Positions 11,481-23,534 of a stretch of 64,000 nucleotides of DNA are shown here, piece after piece. How positions within the stretch are numbered: the stretch's first letter is position 1; each line of letters starts with the position of its first letter. Origin of the DNA: Aegilops tauschii subsp. strangulata (lineage: Eukaryota > Streptophyta > Magnoliopsida > Poales > Poaceae). A program made the translations under genes and the position numbers. The notes beneath the pieces were generated by a model. It saw nothing but the letters and a program-made list of their open reading frames with translations. It made no database searches and was not told the origin of the DNA. Location: assembly GCF_002575655.3 (NCBI RefSeq), contig NC_053036.3:160866627-160930626 (forward strand), written 5' to 3'.

Positions 11481-12150
11481 TGCAATGCAGCTTTGCACCT
11501 CTCAGTGCGTGATATTCTGCTAAAGATACTGGCAGTGAGTATAAAAACAGCTAGATCAAATAGTTTGGACTAGTATATCCTTAACGTGGAGCTCAGGGGG
11601 TTCATCAACACCCACAAGAAAGATGTTCAGTAACCAGTCTCATTACTTTGAGGATATTTGGAGATCGTCCTGTAAACTTTAGGAGTAGTTGAGAAAAGGA
11701 TAGGACACTTGACAAAAATACAGGCTCAACTTCGCTCACCTCACCTCACCACACTTGACAAAAATACAGGCTCAAAAAGATTGGACATTTGACAAAAAGA
11801 TAGGTGTACGATGCAACTTTGCACCTCTTGGTGCATGATATTCTGCTAAAGGAACTAGCAGCGAGTATAAAGACAATTAGAATAAATAATCTGCGCTGAT
11901 ATACCAGTATTGTGGTGCTCAGGGGCCAAGGGGGCATCAACAACAAAAAAGTACTCATTCCGTCCTAAAATTAGTGTCTCAATTTTATACCAACTTTTGT
12001 ACGAAGTTATACTAAAGTTAAGAAACTTATTTTTGATACAGAGGGAGGATGTTCAGTAACTAGATTCATTACTTTGAGAAGGGATCATCCTGTAAACTTA
12101 GTTGTGGAAAAGATAGGACATTTAACAAAAAATACAGGCTCAACTTTCAC
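11481..12150. repeat. tandem direct duplication, two units of about 250 bp plus spacer
   Basis: Unit 1 (about 11481-11732) and unit 2 (about 11807-12145) share, in the same order: caactttgcacctct, gatattctgctaaag, a conserved gatgttcagtaac...cattactttgag segment, and aatacaggctcaact. Period is about 325 bp. Unit 2 is longer because of the MITE at 11954-12047. No coding region. Confidence 0.78.
11954..12047. mobile_element. degenerate Stowaway-type MITE (about 94 bp)
   Basis: It starts CTCATTCCGTCC (preceded by TA) and ends ACAGAGGGAG. The inside is an imperfect foldback built on tgtctcaattttata / actaaagttaagaaactta. It is absent from duplication unit 1 at the matching place, which confirms the borders. 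The right-hand TA is degraded. Confidence 0.72.
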
Positions 12151-12793
12151 CTTTTAACTAGTATAATCTGACTTCTTGGTTTTGGACATTTTGACTTCCA
12201 CTTTTCCCTCTCGCGAGAAAAAGAAAACTTCCACATTTGGGCAACTTCTGTAGTTAACAGGACAGGAGGATCAATCATCAACATATATATCCAGTGGTGA
12301 AGCACACTGCACACTGGGAGGGGCAGTGCAGCATGCTCAGAGTTCTGCGATGGTTAAGAAATGAAACCTGCTGATTATCATCATTATCTTTGCCAGACTG
12401 CGGCAGTTTTTTCGAAGTCAGTAGTCACTCTACATAGCCTCACTGAAAATATACATATCCATAGTATAAGAATTGCAAAGAGTGCAGAGTAGCAGGAAAC
12501 AACTTTTTGAAAAACTTTCTTAGATTTCTGTTCACAATGCGCAAGGTGGAATGGAAAGACAAATGGAGTACTAGAATCAGCTGAACATTCCACCACTCAT
12601 TGACATTGCCAAATCATATGGATAGATCAAAACTCAACTTGCTAACCACCACTAGAACTAGAACAAACAACTAAGAAACATGAAAACTCGCAAAAGGTTT
12701 TGTTAGGCTTGCTAGATCCTGTATTCTACTGTTAGGATTCGTTCATCCGATGTGGAGTAACCGAAGAAATCTGCCATCGCGCTGCTTTTGCTA

Positions 12794-13645
12794 CTAAACC
12801 TTCCATGCATGAAGTATCAAAGTAAAACCAAACCGATGCACTTGACGCTCCTTTTCATCCTGTGAGGATGGCCTTGACAAAAATTTCTCCATGGATCGGC
12901 CTGACTGAAACAAGAACACAGCGCATCCATTCGACGAACCAAATAGCCAATCGTGCACATCCCAGAGCACCTCCACGGGTAGGCCATCAACATAGAACGT
13001 CTGATTTCCTCTGAACTTCCATGCAAGCCTCTTTACCTGAAGCACTCTCTTCTTCCCAATCCTGATCTCCAGGCTTGGATCCTTCGTCCCTGACGTGTCA
13101 CATTCTATGGTGATATGATGATGCTGACCAATGTCCGAAAACCGAGCCTTTGTGCAGTACACCTTCTTCCCGTACGTGTGCTCCTTCCTGGCTATCATGG
13201 CTGCATCACAAGGTAAAGCATCTGAAGACGCCTTGTGACCCCCCACCCTGGGCATGTCCCCGAGCACAAGGACAGCCTCGAGATCAAAGATGAGAGCAAC
13301 ATAGTATCCTTGGAGCGGCTCCGGCCCAGCAGCGAATTTGGCCGAGGACAGGTCCCAGAGGATGTCCAGGGCGCCGCCGTCCACCTCCACGGCCTTGGAG
13401 CCTTTCCTCTTGGAGAAGAGCCATGGCTTTATCTCTGTCTTGCAGAGGCAACGGCCCGAGGAATCGTGGACGGCGATGGCCAGAGCCTGCCCCATGGCCG
13501 CCTTGCTCCAGGTGACGGTGACCCTGCAGGATTTGCCGCGCAGGCGGGCGAGGTAGGCGCACTGCACCATGCTCTGGGCACTTGAGGAGGAGGGGTGGGC
13601 GACTTGAACGCCGGTTTGGCTGAGGCAGGACGCGAGATCTCTCAT
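12794..13645 (-). CDS. DUF868 family protein (283 aa)
   Basis: Intact single-exon minus-strand ORF. The chosen start (13645, MRDLASCLSQ) matches the usual N-terminus of the family; the same frame stays open for 33 codons upstream to 13744, but that stretch looks like translated leader. Recognisable DUF868 (PF05910, plant-specific) features are a Ser-rich patch followed by SMVQCAYLARLRGKSCRVTV, EIKPWLFSKRKGSKAVEV, DGGALDILWDLSSAKF, GYYVALIFDLEAVLVLGDM, the paired ECDTSGTKDPSLEIRIGKK, VKRLAWKFRGNQTFYVDG and VEVLWDVHDWLFG, and a C-terminal LILHAWKV. Length is typical. No signal peptide or membrane segment is seen; the function of the family is unknown. The gene lies inside the island with the 63-aa gene, same strand, separated by LINE and MITE insertions. 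Confidence 0.92.
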   Translation of the reverse strand: MRDLASCLSQTGVQVAHPSSSSAQSMVQCAYLARLRGKSCRVTVTWSKAAMGQALAIAVHDSSGRCLCKTEIKPWLFSKRKGSKAVEVDGGALDILWDLSSAKFAAGPEPLQGYYVALIFDLEAVLVLGDMPRVGGHKASSDALPCDAAMIARKEHTYGKKVYCTKARFSDIGQHHHITIECDTSGTKDPSLEIRIGKKRVLQVKRLAWKFRGNQTFYVDGLPVEVLWDVHDWLFGSSNGCAVFLFQSGRSMEKFLSRPSSQDEKERQVHRFGFTLILHAWKV

Positions 13646-14160
13646 GGCGGCGGTTGCGAGCTGCAGCCCGCGCCTTTGCGGCTTTTCCACGAACACTGGG
13701 TGTGCAGCGAGCGCAACCGCCCTGTTTGGTTGACGCCCGGTCACGCGCAGAACATCTTCATCCTTTGAGGTCTGAAAAGTGGTCGAGGTGATCCGTCAGA
13801 ACCGCATCTTTGCCCTCCGCAGCACAAGATGTAACCCCTGTTCGTCGACCTGGAATCTGCAACACACGAACAATGGCAAATGAAGGCCAGTCGAACGGAA
13901 AAGCCGCAACCTTCGAGACCAACCAACGGAATGGGAAAAAAGGAAATAGCAAACCTCTCTCAGCGAGATGAAGAAGAAGATGCCACCAGCTCAATCGCAG
14001 CAGCGAAGAAGAACGCTGAGAAACAGCAGGCAGACAAATCCACTACGCTCGCTCACCCTGAACAAGAACTCGGCCGCTCCACAACGAAGTGCAGGTGCCC
14101 CCTTCACTCAGGAGTCAGGTAGTAGTAGTAGTACTCAGGTGCAGTAAAATACTGGCAGTA
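13646..14160 (-). promoter_or_regulatory. 5' UTR of the DUF868 gene with a likely leader intron
   Basis: Minus-strand reading shows a plausible leader intron at 13954-13857 (donor GTTTGC after GAGAGAG, acceptor TGTGTTGCAG). Upstream leader sequence runs to about 14100. GC-rich promoter-like sequence follows to about 14560. The donor is weaker than consensus, so the intron is an inference. Confidence 0.5.
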
Positions 14161-14764
14161 GGCAGTGTGTCTGCCATTTCATCCTTCCTTTCTTTCCCTT
14201 TTGCTTGGGCTCAAGCGGAAGCTAAGCTGGCCGTGTTGGAGTGACCAAAAGCAAGCGGGCGGAGAGAAGAGGACAAGCATGGGAGGGCGACCGCGGGCAC
14301 CACTAGGGTAGGGTGGCCTTGGGGAATGTGGGCAGCGCAAAAGACGGGGAGGCGCGCGCGGGCAGCTACAAGCTGCCGAGACCATACAGACAGGTCTCGG
14401 GCTGGGGAGAGCCTGAGATGCTGCCGCGGTTGCACTGTCCAATCACAGCACAGCGGAAGGTCGTCCCTCTCCGCGGACACGTGAGCTCCACCTGATCCGG
14501 GTCTTCCGCCGCTGGGCGGGCGCACACGATGATGGCCCCGTATGATGTGGAAATTGTTTTGTTTGCTTGGGCGTATACATATTAATCTCGCATGGTAAGA
14601 GCAACTCTATGCCAGAAGCGGTGAATAGAGAACATGTATACTGAGGTTTTTCTTCCGGAATAGGAGTACAAGCTGGAGCGCCTAGAACATCAGCGAGGAC
14701 AACGGGCACATGAAATCCTATTTCGGTTTTTCTTCTGGATTAGTTTGAATTGCTTATCACCGAA
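14161..14764. other. upstream region of the DUF868 gene
   Basis: GC-rich to 14530, then AT-rich. Overlapping short ORFs on both strands have no domains. It probably holds the promoter of the DUF868 gene. Repeat-derived sequence begins near 14765. Confidence 0.4.
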
Positions 14765-15025
14765 CTACTCACACATGAAGATCAGAGCACAAGAAGAAAT
14801 TATCGAAGAACACATCATGAAGATTTTATTGATTGATAATATGTTTTGCAATAGTTGCCGGATGTGATACACAATTACAAAGTATGGCTAGTTGGTTGAG
14901 TGCAAGGATGGTGGAGATGGTGACGGCTATGGAGATGGGAAATCACGGTGGCTAGGATTGCCGATGAAGATGGAGGTTTCGACAATTGCTTGCGGGTTGT
15001 TCTATAGCAGTTAGGGCATATTTCT
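14765..15025 (-). repeat. LTR-retrotransposon remnant, homologous to 18588-18850
   Basis: Shared blocks with 18588-18850 include ctcacacatg, gaagaacacatc, attgattg and attacaa.gtat, in the same order and orientation. On the minus strand it reads like the transcribed leader or 3' region of an Athila-type gypsy element. It is cut at 15025 by the solo LTR and resumes at 16754. Confidence 0.55.
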
Positions 15026-16753
15026 TGTTGGGGAACGTAGTATTTTAAAAAAATTCCTACGATCACGCAAGATCTATCAAGGAGAAGCATAGCAACGAGC
15101 GGGGAGAGTGTGTCCACGTACCCTCGTAGACCGAAAGCGAAAGCGTTAAGTAACGCGGTTGATGTAGTCGACGTCTTCGCGATCCAACCGATCAAGTACC
15201 GAACGCACGACACCTCCGCGATCCGCACACGTTCAGCTCGGTGACGTCCCTCGAACTTCTAGATCCAGCTGAGGTCGAGGGAGAGTTTCGTCAGTACGAC
15301 GGCGTGTTGGCGGTGATGATGAAGTTACCGACGCAGGGCTTCGCTTAAGCACTACGACAATATGACCGAGGTGGAAATATGTGGAGGGGGCACCGCACAC
15401 GGCTAAGAATCAACTTGTGTGTCTATGGGGTGCCCCTCCCCGTATATAAAGGAGTAGAGGAGGGGGAGGGCCGGCCTCGTAGGGCGTGCCCCAAGGGGGG
15501 ATTCCTACTCCTACTAGGAGTAGGTTTCCCCCCTTTCCTAGTCCAACTAGGAGGGGGAAGGAAGGGAAGAGAGAGAGAGAGAAAGGAAAGGGCGGGGGGG
15601 GGGCCCTCCCCAATTCGGATTGGGCTTGGGCGGGGGCGCCCCACCACTTGGCCGCCTCCTCCTCTCTTCCACTAAGGCCTATGAAGGCCCATTAACCCCC
15701 CGGGGGTTCCGGTAACCCCCCGGTACTCCGGTAAATATCTGATACACCTCGGAACCATTCCGGTGTGCGAATATAGTCATCCAATATATCAATTTTTATG
15801 TCTCGACCATTTCGAGACTCCTCGTCATGTTCGTGATCTCATCTGGGACTCCGAACTACCTTCGGTACATCAAAACACATAAACTCATAATACCGATCGT
15901 CATCGAACGTTAAGCGTGCGGACCCTACGGGTTTAAGAACTATGTAGACATGACCGAGACTCACTTCCGGTCAATAACCAATAACGGAACCTGGATGCTC
16001 ATATTGGTTCCTACATATTCTACGAAGATCTTTATCGGTCAAACCGCATAACAACATGTTACCTTTGTCATCGGTATGTTACTTGCCTGAGATTCGATCG
16101 TCGGTATCATCATACCTAGTTCAACCTCGTTACCGGCTAGTCTCTTTACTCGTTCCGTAATGCATCATCCCCAACTAACTCATTAGTCACATTGCTTGCA
16201 AGGCTTATAGTGATGTGCATTACCGAGAGGGCCCAGAGATACCTCTCCTATATATGGAGTGACAAATCCTAATCTCGATCAATGCCAACTCAACAAACAC
16301 CATCGGAGACACCTGTAGAGCATCTTTATAATCACCCAGTTATGTTGTGACGTTTGATAGCACACAAGGTGTTCCTCCGGTATTCGGGAGTTGCATAATC
16401 TCATAGTCAAAGGAACATGTATAAATCATGAAGAAAGCAATAGCAATAGCAATAAAACTAAACGATCATTAATGCTAAGCTAACGGATGGGTCTTGTCCA
16501 TCACATCATTCTCTAATGATGTGATCTCGTTCATCAAATGACAACACATGTCTATGGTTAGAAAACTTAACCATCTTTTGATTAACGAGCTAGTCAAGTA
16601 GAGGCATACTAGGGACACTCTGTTTGTCTATGTATTCACACATGTACTAAGTTTCCGGTTAATACAATTCTAGCACGAATAATAGACATTTATCATGATA
16701 TTAGGAAATATAAATAACAACTTTATTATTGCCTCTAGGGCATATTTCCTTCA
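15026..16753 (-). mobile_element. solo LTR, Angela-type (1728 bp)
   Basis: It is a complete LTR in reverse orientation: TGTTGGGGAACGTAG at the left and CATATTTCCTTCA at the right, flanked by a perfect 5-bp TSD TTTCT (15021-15025 and 16754-16758). No internal domain is present, so this is the product of LTR-LTR recombination. The TTCA end matches the TGAAGG start of the LTR at 4316, so both belong to the same subfamily. Confidence 0.93.
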
Positions 16754-18030
16754 TTTCTCCCTAATGGTTTCGGTGATTGATGACAATGCTATTTACGGAC
16801 TAATCGTATGCATTGAGCATTTCAGACATTCCATCGCATGGCACAAGACAATTTATTCCCCTCGGTGTTATAGCGAGAAGACGTTTCTTTCCGGCATTTC
16901 TTTTTCAATGGATTTGAGTCGTAGGAAAACCATACTATTAAGAGGGGGTTCGCTTCGGAAAGGTTTGTGTGGAATTAACACGTACACATTCCCATATGCA
17001 CCCACATACCCTTCGCCGCATCTTTGGAGTTTCCACTATTTTTTGTTGTAGGAGTGCTTGAGGCTACTTAGCAGTAGTAACGCCCTGGTCAGCGGTAGTA
17101 CCGCTTGCGCGGTACTTCCGCAGTCCAGTGCTGCGGGCACTACCGCTTATTTTTGGGCTACTGGACTCTTTTTTGCTCCAGCGGTAGTACCACTCATGCG
17201 GTACTACGGCCCCAATACTACCCCACTACCGCCATTTGCTCTGTAGCCCAAAGTGTTAAGCGGTAGTAGGGCGGTAGTACCGCTTGTGTGGTACTTCCGC
17301 ATCTTACTACCACACTCACATCCGCTTATATTTAGCCCTCTGTACTCATTTTCCTCTCCGTGGAAGTTGAGCGGTAGTACCGCTTTCGGAGGCATTGCCG
17401 TTCTACCCACCTCTTGCACCGTTGTTCCACCGGGCTCTATGACACTAAGCCATAGTATCGCTGGTGTGGACGGTAGTACCACTCCGGCGGGACTACCGCT
17501 CCCGCTTTCACTCATTTACAGGCTCCAGCTGGAACTACCGCTTCTAGGGGTAGTACCGCTCACCCGAGATGTAGTACCGCTTGAGCGCGACTTTGAGGTA
17601 GATAACAGTTGGACCCCCCCCCCACTATATATAGGGATCTTCCCCAAGAAGACAACTTATCCTCTTGCTCCATTGTTGCACCCTAAAGCTTATTTTCTCC
17701 CAATCTTTCTCCCTGGCCATAAACTCTTGTTCATTTTCTAGGGTTTGCTTGAGAGGGCCTCGATCTACACTTCCACCAAGAGATATTTAATTCCCTCCAC
17801 TAATCCCTAGCAGATCTTGTTACTCTTGGGTGTTTGGTGATACCTCCTTTTATTGATCTGGTATTGGAAAAGAAAAATAGTATCCCTCACCTATTTCCCC
17901 GGAGGTGACCCTGGGTTATAGAACCCACGGGAGAAAGATTCTCTTGAAGCGATGGTCTCTAGCAAGATTTTGTCAAAGTGTCAAATCCATCTTTTGACCG
18001 GATCAGCAAGCAACTAGTGATTCAAACACT
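16754..18030 (+). repeat. LTR-type repeat with GCGGTAGTACCGC palindromic motifs
   Basis: Pre-insertion sequence continues across the solo LTR. At 17060-17590 there are about ten copies or halves of the palindromic motif gcggtagtaccgc. A TATA box (ctatatataggg, about 17621-17635) and a pyrimidine-rich leader to about 17850 follow, giving plus-strand LTR architecture. It belongs to the same motif class as 6024-6886. I cannot name the family and see no intact ORF. Confidence 0.6.
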
Positions 18031-20744
18031 TCTAATAATAAGATGTACGAGTATGAGATCTTACTGCTTACAACCTTGTATTTGCGCTGGGATAAAATAG
18101 GATATTAATTTGTGCGCTGGAAGTCACTCATCGATATGTGCTTGTTACGGATCGAAGTGGGGATGTGTCCAAATAGCATCTTAACCGGCACGAGTTCTGC
18201 ATCAAGAATTAATTGTCCTACCGCAGGCCCTATCCATCACACGGGGTTGCCTTGATAATTAAGATAATGAAATTAGATAATAGCTTTGGGCATTTAATGA
18301 CTACACCTCATTTATCCCCAAGGATATGATACATGTACCCTAATGAACCTTACTACCACCGGTGTTCGGTATAACACTTCACGGTCTCCTTACTCCTAGC
18401 TTCACCGGTGCTCGATCTTCATGATCCTGGGTACCTACAGGGATGAAGATCACAGACAAGACAAGAGACATCTTCATGAAACAATTTTATTTCACACATA
18501 CGGTGCATTATGTCAGAGTCTTCCATTGACCCCCTCAACGAATACCTTCGGTTGTAAGGCTCATGCCTCAACCCATACCTTACCAAATGACTCACACATG
18601 GAGATCAGATCGGAAGATGAAAGCATTGAAGAACACATCTTGAGATTGATTGATTGCAATATGTCTTAAAATGGATGCCTTGTGTGATGCACGATTACAA
18701 GTATAAACTAGATGCAAGAGCACTATGGTGGTTGAGATGGATATATATGAAGATGGAAATGGCGGCAACTAGGGTTTGTGGATGAATATCATGATGAAGA
18801 GGTTCTGACTTCTGTGCTCGTCGTTCTGTTGATATTTCGATGGGGTCCCTTTAATAAAAGGTGTACAGGTGGATGATCTGCCTCGAAATCCATGGCAAAC
18901 GGGCGCTCATACGGGCGCATGCGCCCTTATGGAACGTCGTCTTTTGCTCTGTCTTCGCGCACCCGCTTCCTGTTGATTCTTTCTTCCTCCATTTTCCTTC
19001 CATTCCAATCCCACACGTGATTTCTTTTCTTTTTAGCCAATTTCCTGCGAAAACACATCAAAGAGAGGATTTGTGAAATTCTTTGCATTCATTAGTCATT
19101 AGTTGAAATATCAGAGCGAATATCTCTTTTTAAATAAAATATCTCTGTTTAAACAAAGGTGAAATGAGTGTAAAAATATCACTCATCAATCCCCCCAAGC
19201 TTAAACTTGATCGCCCTCGAGCAACATAAAGACAAATCTGAATCATAAGGATCTGAGTTGTTTAAACCAAAATAATGAGAAGGTTTTGGTTCACTTATGA
19301 TCGATACGCCTAGATAGCCCTTCGCTTCTTGACTTGAAAACTTACCATAGCCGTGGTGGCATGGTTATAGTGCAAGTTTTAGTGAAGCAAAGATAATTAA
19401 CACAAAGTTCTTGATCTACTAGATAAAACAACTTTGCAACACTTTATTCTATTTATTCTAGACAACACTTACATGCCGGGAATGCACAGAAGAGTTTTTC
19501 TTTTGCTAGAGCCGTAAAAATACAAGTTAGGGAGTGAAAAGCATGTAGTAAAATATGAAGCTCAAGTGCTCATAAGCACAACCACAACTATTTCCTCCTC
19601 AAGACTCTCAATCACTTTATTTCAATCATTGTTTGTTGGAACTTTGATTATCACGTGAATGGATTATGCCAACTAAGTGATCATGCATAGGTTTTCGTCA
19701 TGGCTTGATGTTTGGGAACTATGGACCTTAGCAATATGTCTCTTTTGAGGTCTTTTAATCAGTCCTCTTTATTTTGCACATATACACCCATTCAAGAGAA
19801 AGCCGAAGAATATGCGTTTGTAGTGTTGCCACTACGTACGGTAACAAGCTCATAGCTGAAAACCGACTATCGCTCTTGGTGGATCATTCATTGGCTAGCG
19901 GATTCCTCAACATAACATCAAGGAAGGTGACTAAGTCATATTTACACACGTACACGTGCATAGAGTAGCGGGGCAATGGCACCAGCAAGAAGCTGAAGCA
20001 CCATGTAAGAGATACAACACGGATTTTTTTGGCATAATTTCATTCACCCTTCAACTAAGTTCCTCTAGACAATTTAATCCGTAAGTCTAATCAAGTCTAT
20101 TAAAATTAACAACATGGGGTTGAGCATTTCAATCAGCACTTCTGCTACAATTTTTCTCAACTCCAAGTCTTGAAATACTTTCTCTTGTGCATAGTTATTC
20201 TTGGTTAACATTATTTCATTTAAAAACAGTCTCACAACAAGTCTTGGTTGTCTAAACTAAACAGAAAAAAGTCTACAAAATTACTTCAACTACTAGGAAA
20301 AAAAATCTTTGTCTTAATTATCAAGACTTACTCCCATCTGCACATATCACACATACTACTACTACATCTACTCTAAGTATTTCGAGGGCAAAAGACGGGG
20401 GTCGTAGGACATACCTTCACGGTTACGAATTCACATACTTCTCCTTACTCTTTAATTTCACGTTGTCGGCGTAGATCAGCTCCTCTGAAAGCAAAATGCA
20501 AACAAACTCCAAGGGGCTAAACAAAGGACAAGACCAAAGCAAAACTTATTATATTTTTTGTTTTTTAGGTTTTTGAACACTAACTTTCAGTCGAAAAATC
20601 GCAAAGAAAAAGAATAAATAAAAAGCAAAAGCAAATAAAAGCAAAGTGTTGGAACAAACCAACAAGAGTGTTTTGAAACTTTGCGAGCTTGAGTACAACC
20701 TCATTACAATTTATTCAATACCGCCATCTTGATGTAGAAGTGGT
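18031..20744 (-). repeat. non-coding part of an Athila-like gypsy remnant
   Basis: AT-rich sequence with no ORF of recognisable function. On the minus strand it contains two sites with the tract aagcttgggggg (near 19200) or aagcttgggggagg (near 20760), typical of the sequence right after the coding region of Athila-like elements. The segment 18588-18850 is a second copy of 14765-15025. Confidence 0.5.
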
Positions 20745-21010
20745 GATGACCTCCCCCAAGCTTAGGTTTTTGCAAGCCAAAACCGGCGGGGTCATTGCGG
20801 TGGTTGGTCAATAGGCCACTCCTGGCTCCAGTTGGAGAAGTCCATGTTCATGTAGGCGGACGTGCCTCGAAGGAATGCAGCGAGGTTGCTCATATCATCA
20901 ATAGAGCCCTAGAGGCTGCTCAGGTCCGCATAGGTGGTGTAGTCTCCTAGTTGTGGTTGCTCCTCTTCTTCGTCGGTGGCGGGATATTCTTCATCTACTT
21001 TCTAGTTTTG
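20745..21010 (-). pseudogene. C-terminal fragment of a gypsy (Athila-like) polyprotein
   Basis: Minus-strand translation from about 21000 gives an acidic stretch with ATDEEEEQPQL, GDYTTYADLSSL, one stop, then SIDDMSNLAAFLRG, NMDFSNWSQEWPI and a terminal stop, followed directly by the aagcttgggggagg tract. This looks like the low-complexity end of a retrotransposon polyprotein. The upstream coding region is missing. Confidence 0.5.
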
Positions 21011-21023
21011 GCCCTTCTTTTTA

Positions 21024-21880
21024 AAAGATTGGCTGGGCACGAGCCGTCAGATTTGACACATTGAGCGACCGAGTGTTACCATCCATCATTGCAACATATG
21101 CCTTGTTGTGAAAATTTCTTGCAACAGACATCTTGTTGCAAATTTTTTCTGCAACATACATCTTGTTGCCATTTTTTGCAACAAACATCTTGTTGCTGAT
21201 TTTTTTTAGAATTTTTCTGCAGCAACCGTCTTGTTGCGGATTTTTTTGCAATAGAAGACTTTTTGCAGGATTATTTCTACAAAAGGAAGCCGTGTTGCAT
21301 CACAATAGTCGTGCAGCCAAAATTTGCAACGAGACAGTTGTTGTTGAAATAGGTGTTTGCACTTGCCTTTATGCCAAGGACGCGTGGCATGCAACGGAGG
21401 CGGCAGACGCACCGTGATTATCAGCCGGCTGAGGGCAATCGTTTGCCTCGGGCAATGCTACGCGTCCGCCAGCTGATCTTTTAAAAGATCAGCCACGTCG
21501 CGAGCCGTCGGATTTGCCATATCTAGCGAGCAAGCGTGTCTTCACCACTGCAACATGGCGCTTGTTGCAGAATTATTTCTGAAACATAGGTCTTGTTGCA
21601 GAGATTTTTAGCAACAACTATTTTGTTGCAAAGAAAATTTGCAACTGAGGTTTTGTTCTATTTTTTTTGCAACTGAGGTCTGGTTGCAGAAAATTTCCAT
21701 GGAAGATGTTTTGTTGTAATACATGACTCACCGTAGACCATTGGAACACCGCATATGTTTCAGAAACATAGCCTCTGTTGCAGAAGCGCGTTTGGCGATA
21801 TGCCCTCACTGGACGCGTATCATGCAGGGGAGGTGGCAGACGCTGCCGCTGCGATCCGCTGGGTGAAGGTAAGCTTTTCC
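21024..21880. repeat. two tandem blocks of GCAAC-A-TTGTTGC minisatellite
   Basis: Short repeats of the type tgcaacatacatcttgttgc followed by a T-rich spacer recur with a period of about 30 bp. They lie in two larger blocks (about 21024-21471 and 21490-21880), each starting ttttaaaagat(c/t).gc and containing a gagccgtc(a/g)gatttg segment. Each block ends near a gacgcgt...catgcaac/gg...ggcagacgc segment. The junction is a perfect 22-bp palindrome at 21472-21493. Possibly the terminal region of a DNA transposon; family unknown. Confidence 0.7.
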
Positions 21881-22839
21881 CCTCTAGTAATCACTTATGA
21901 ACAGTAATACTCCCAACATTTACTTATACAAGGCCACTATAAAATATACATTTTGCATCTATACAAGGCCACCAACATTAATCGAGGCAAAATTAATGAT
22001 GTTTTCTCGTACTAGCAACTTGTTTAATGCTTGCATGCAGTCATAATGATACTTAGCTACTTTCTCCACTCAGTTGTCTTGCATGCATGCGGTGTACTAA
22101 TGACCCCAGTAAACGGAAAGAAAAATTTGTATTCGTGGCGCCAAGAAGCGGAGACATTTGCCTGCCCTGTTGAAGGGACGAATGAGGTGGCACAGGAGAA
22201 TTTGTAAATATCCGTTGCTAAAATCGTGGCAAAATACACATCCCAAATACTACACCCCAAGACGTTGCATCGAACAAAGGAGAACTAATCAAGACATTTT
22301 TTTTGAAACTATCAAGACATTTATTATTGGACAGATCCGGACAACCTTCGATCGATCCTCCCGCTCGTCCCGCTGCGTCGTTCCTTCGATCCTCCCGCTT
22401 CCCCGATTTTCTTTCTTCTAGATTTTCTTCCCACCGAATTTTATCTCAACTTGGTTCACAGACTTTTTTTACTCGTCTGGTTTTATATTGATTAGTCTAG
22501 AATAGCGGAGAAAAAGAAATAAAGTACTTAAAAGGGGACTTGAAATTTGGTCTCCCAACTAGCTACTACAGCCACTAACCAACTCACCCGTCTTTTTTTA
22601 TTGTCCACAATACATAAACAGGGGTATTTGAACCCTTCTTCTTTCTATCATATTAGCAAAAAAAGAGTCTTGATAACTTGGAATAAGCAGCGTGATAACT
22701 ATGACATGACCATCATGGTAACTTCAACATAACGCCCTGATAACAAATAACATGACAAAGGTTGACAACTCTATCATTATAATGCTGATAAGCATGAGAA
22801 GCATGCTAAGTTTAGCATGGGCAACATGCAAACTTTACA
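21881..22839. other. AT-rich spacer, no gene seen
   Basis: I found no ORF with a recognisable domain, no repeat ends and no RNA gene in this stretch. Confidence 0.5.
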
Positions 22840-23534
22840 CGAAGATTATCGGGATATATTTCAACAACTTTTCCCCCTGGTGAAAATTTACTATGGTGTT
22901 TGAGTCTACATTATTAGCTACGAAAAATACCACTGTTTTGGCACACAAGTTATGCATTTTGGTTACCGGGGTATATTTTCAACAACAAAAAATCGTCTGG
23001 TCGAGGTTACCGCGGTGTTTGTATGTAAATTATCAGGTGTGGATGCGTATATTATCATGTTATTTAGACATAAATTATCGGGCGTATGTTTTCAACAATT
23101 TTTTCACCTGGTTCAAAATTTATTGTGGTGTTCGTACCTAAGTTATCAGATCTATAGTGCTTAAATGATCATGTTATCTATACAGAAATTACCGAGGTAT
23201 ATTTTCAACAACAAAAAGCGTCTGGTCAAGGTTAACGGGGTGTTTGTATGTAAGTTATCATATGTGGATGTGTATATTATCATGTTATTTACATAAAAAT
23301 TATCGGTGTATGTTTTCAATAATTTTTTCACCTGGTTCAAAGTTACCTTGGTATTTTTACCTGTTATCAGGTCTACAATGCTTAAATAATCATGTTATTT
23401 ACACGGAAGTTATCGGGATGGTTTCAATAACAAAAAAACGGCGGGTAAGGTTAGCACGGTGTTTGTATTTAAGTTATCATGTGTGGATGCATATATTATC
23501 ATGATATTTTCACATAAGTTATCGGGTGTATGTT
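22840..23534. repeat. left part of a split minisatellite array (about 105-115-bp half-units)
   Basis: Half-units alternate between a form with caacaacaaaaa.cgtctggtc and a form with caacaattttttcacctggttc. Both continue ggt.accg.ggtgtttgta..taagttatca and atcatgttattta. The full dimer period is about 215-226 bp (starts near 22973, 23199, 23413). The array stops at the TSD ATGTT (23530-23534) and continues after 56547. Confidence 0.82.

Noticed and set aside
13235..13585. Plus-strand ORFs over the DUF868 gene
   Set aside because: They are antisense frames of a high-GC coding region and show no domains, while the minus-strand frame is a complete family member.
21024..21880. CRISPR array
   Set aside because: Repeats are degenerate, palindrome-like and T-rich, spacers are not unique, and the context is a plant nuclear genome.
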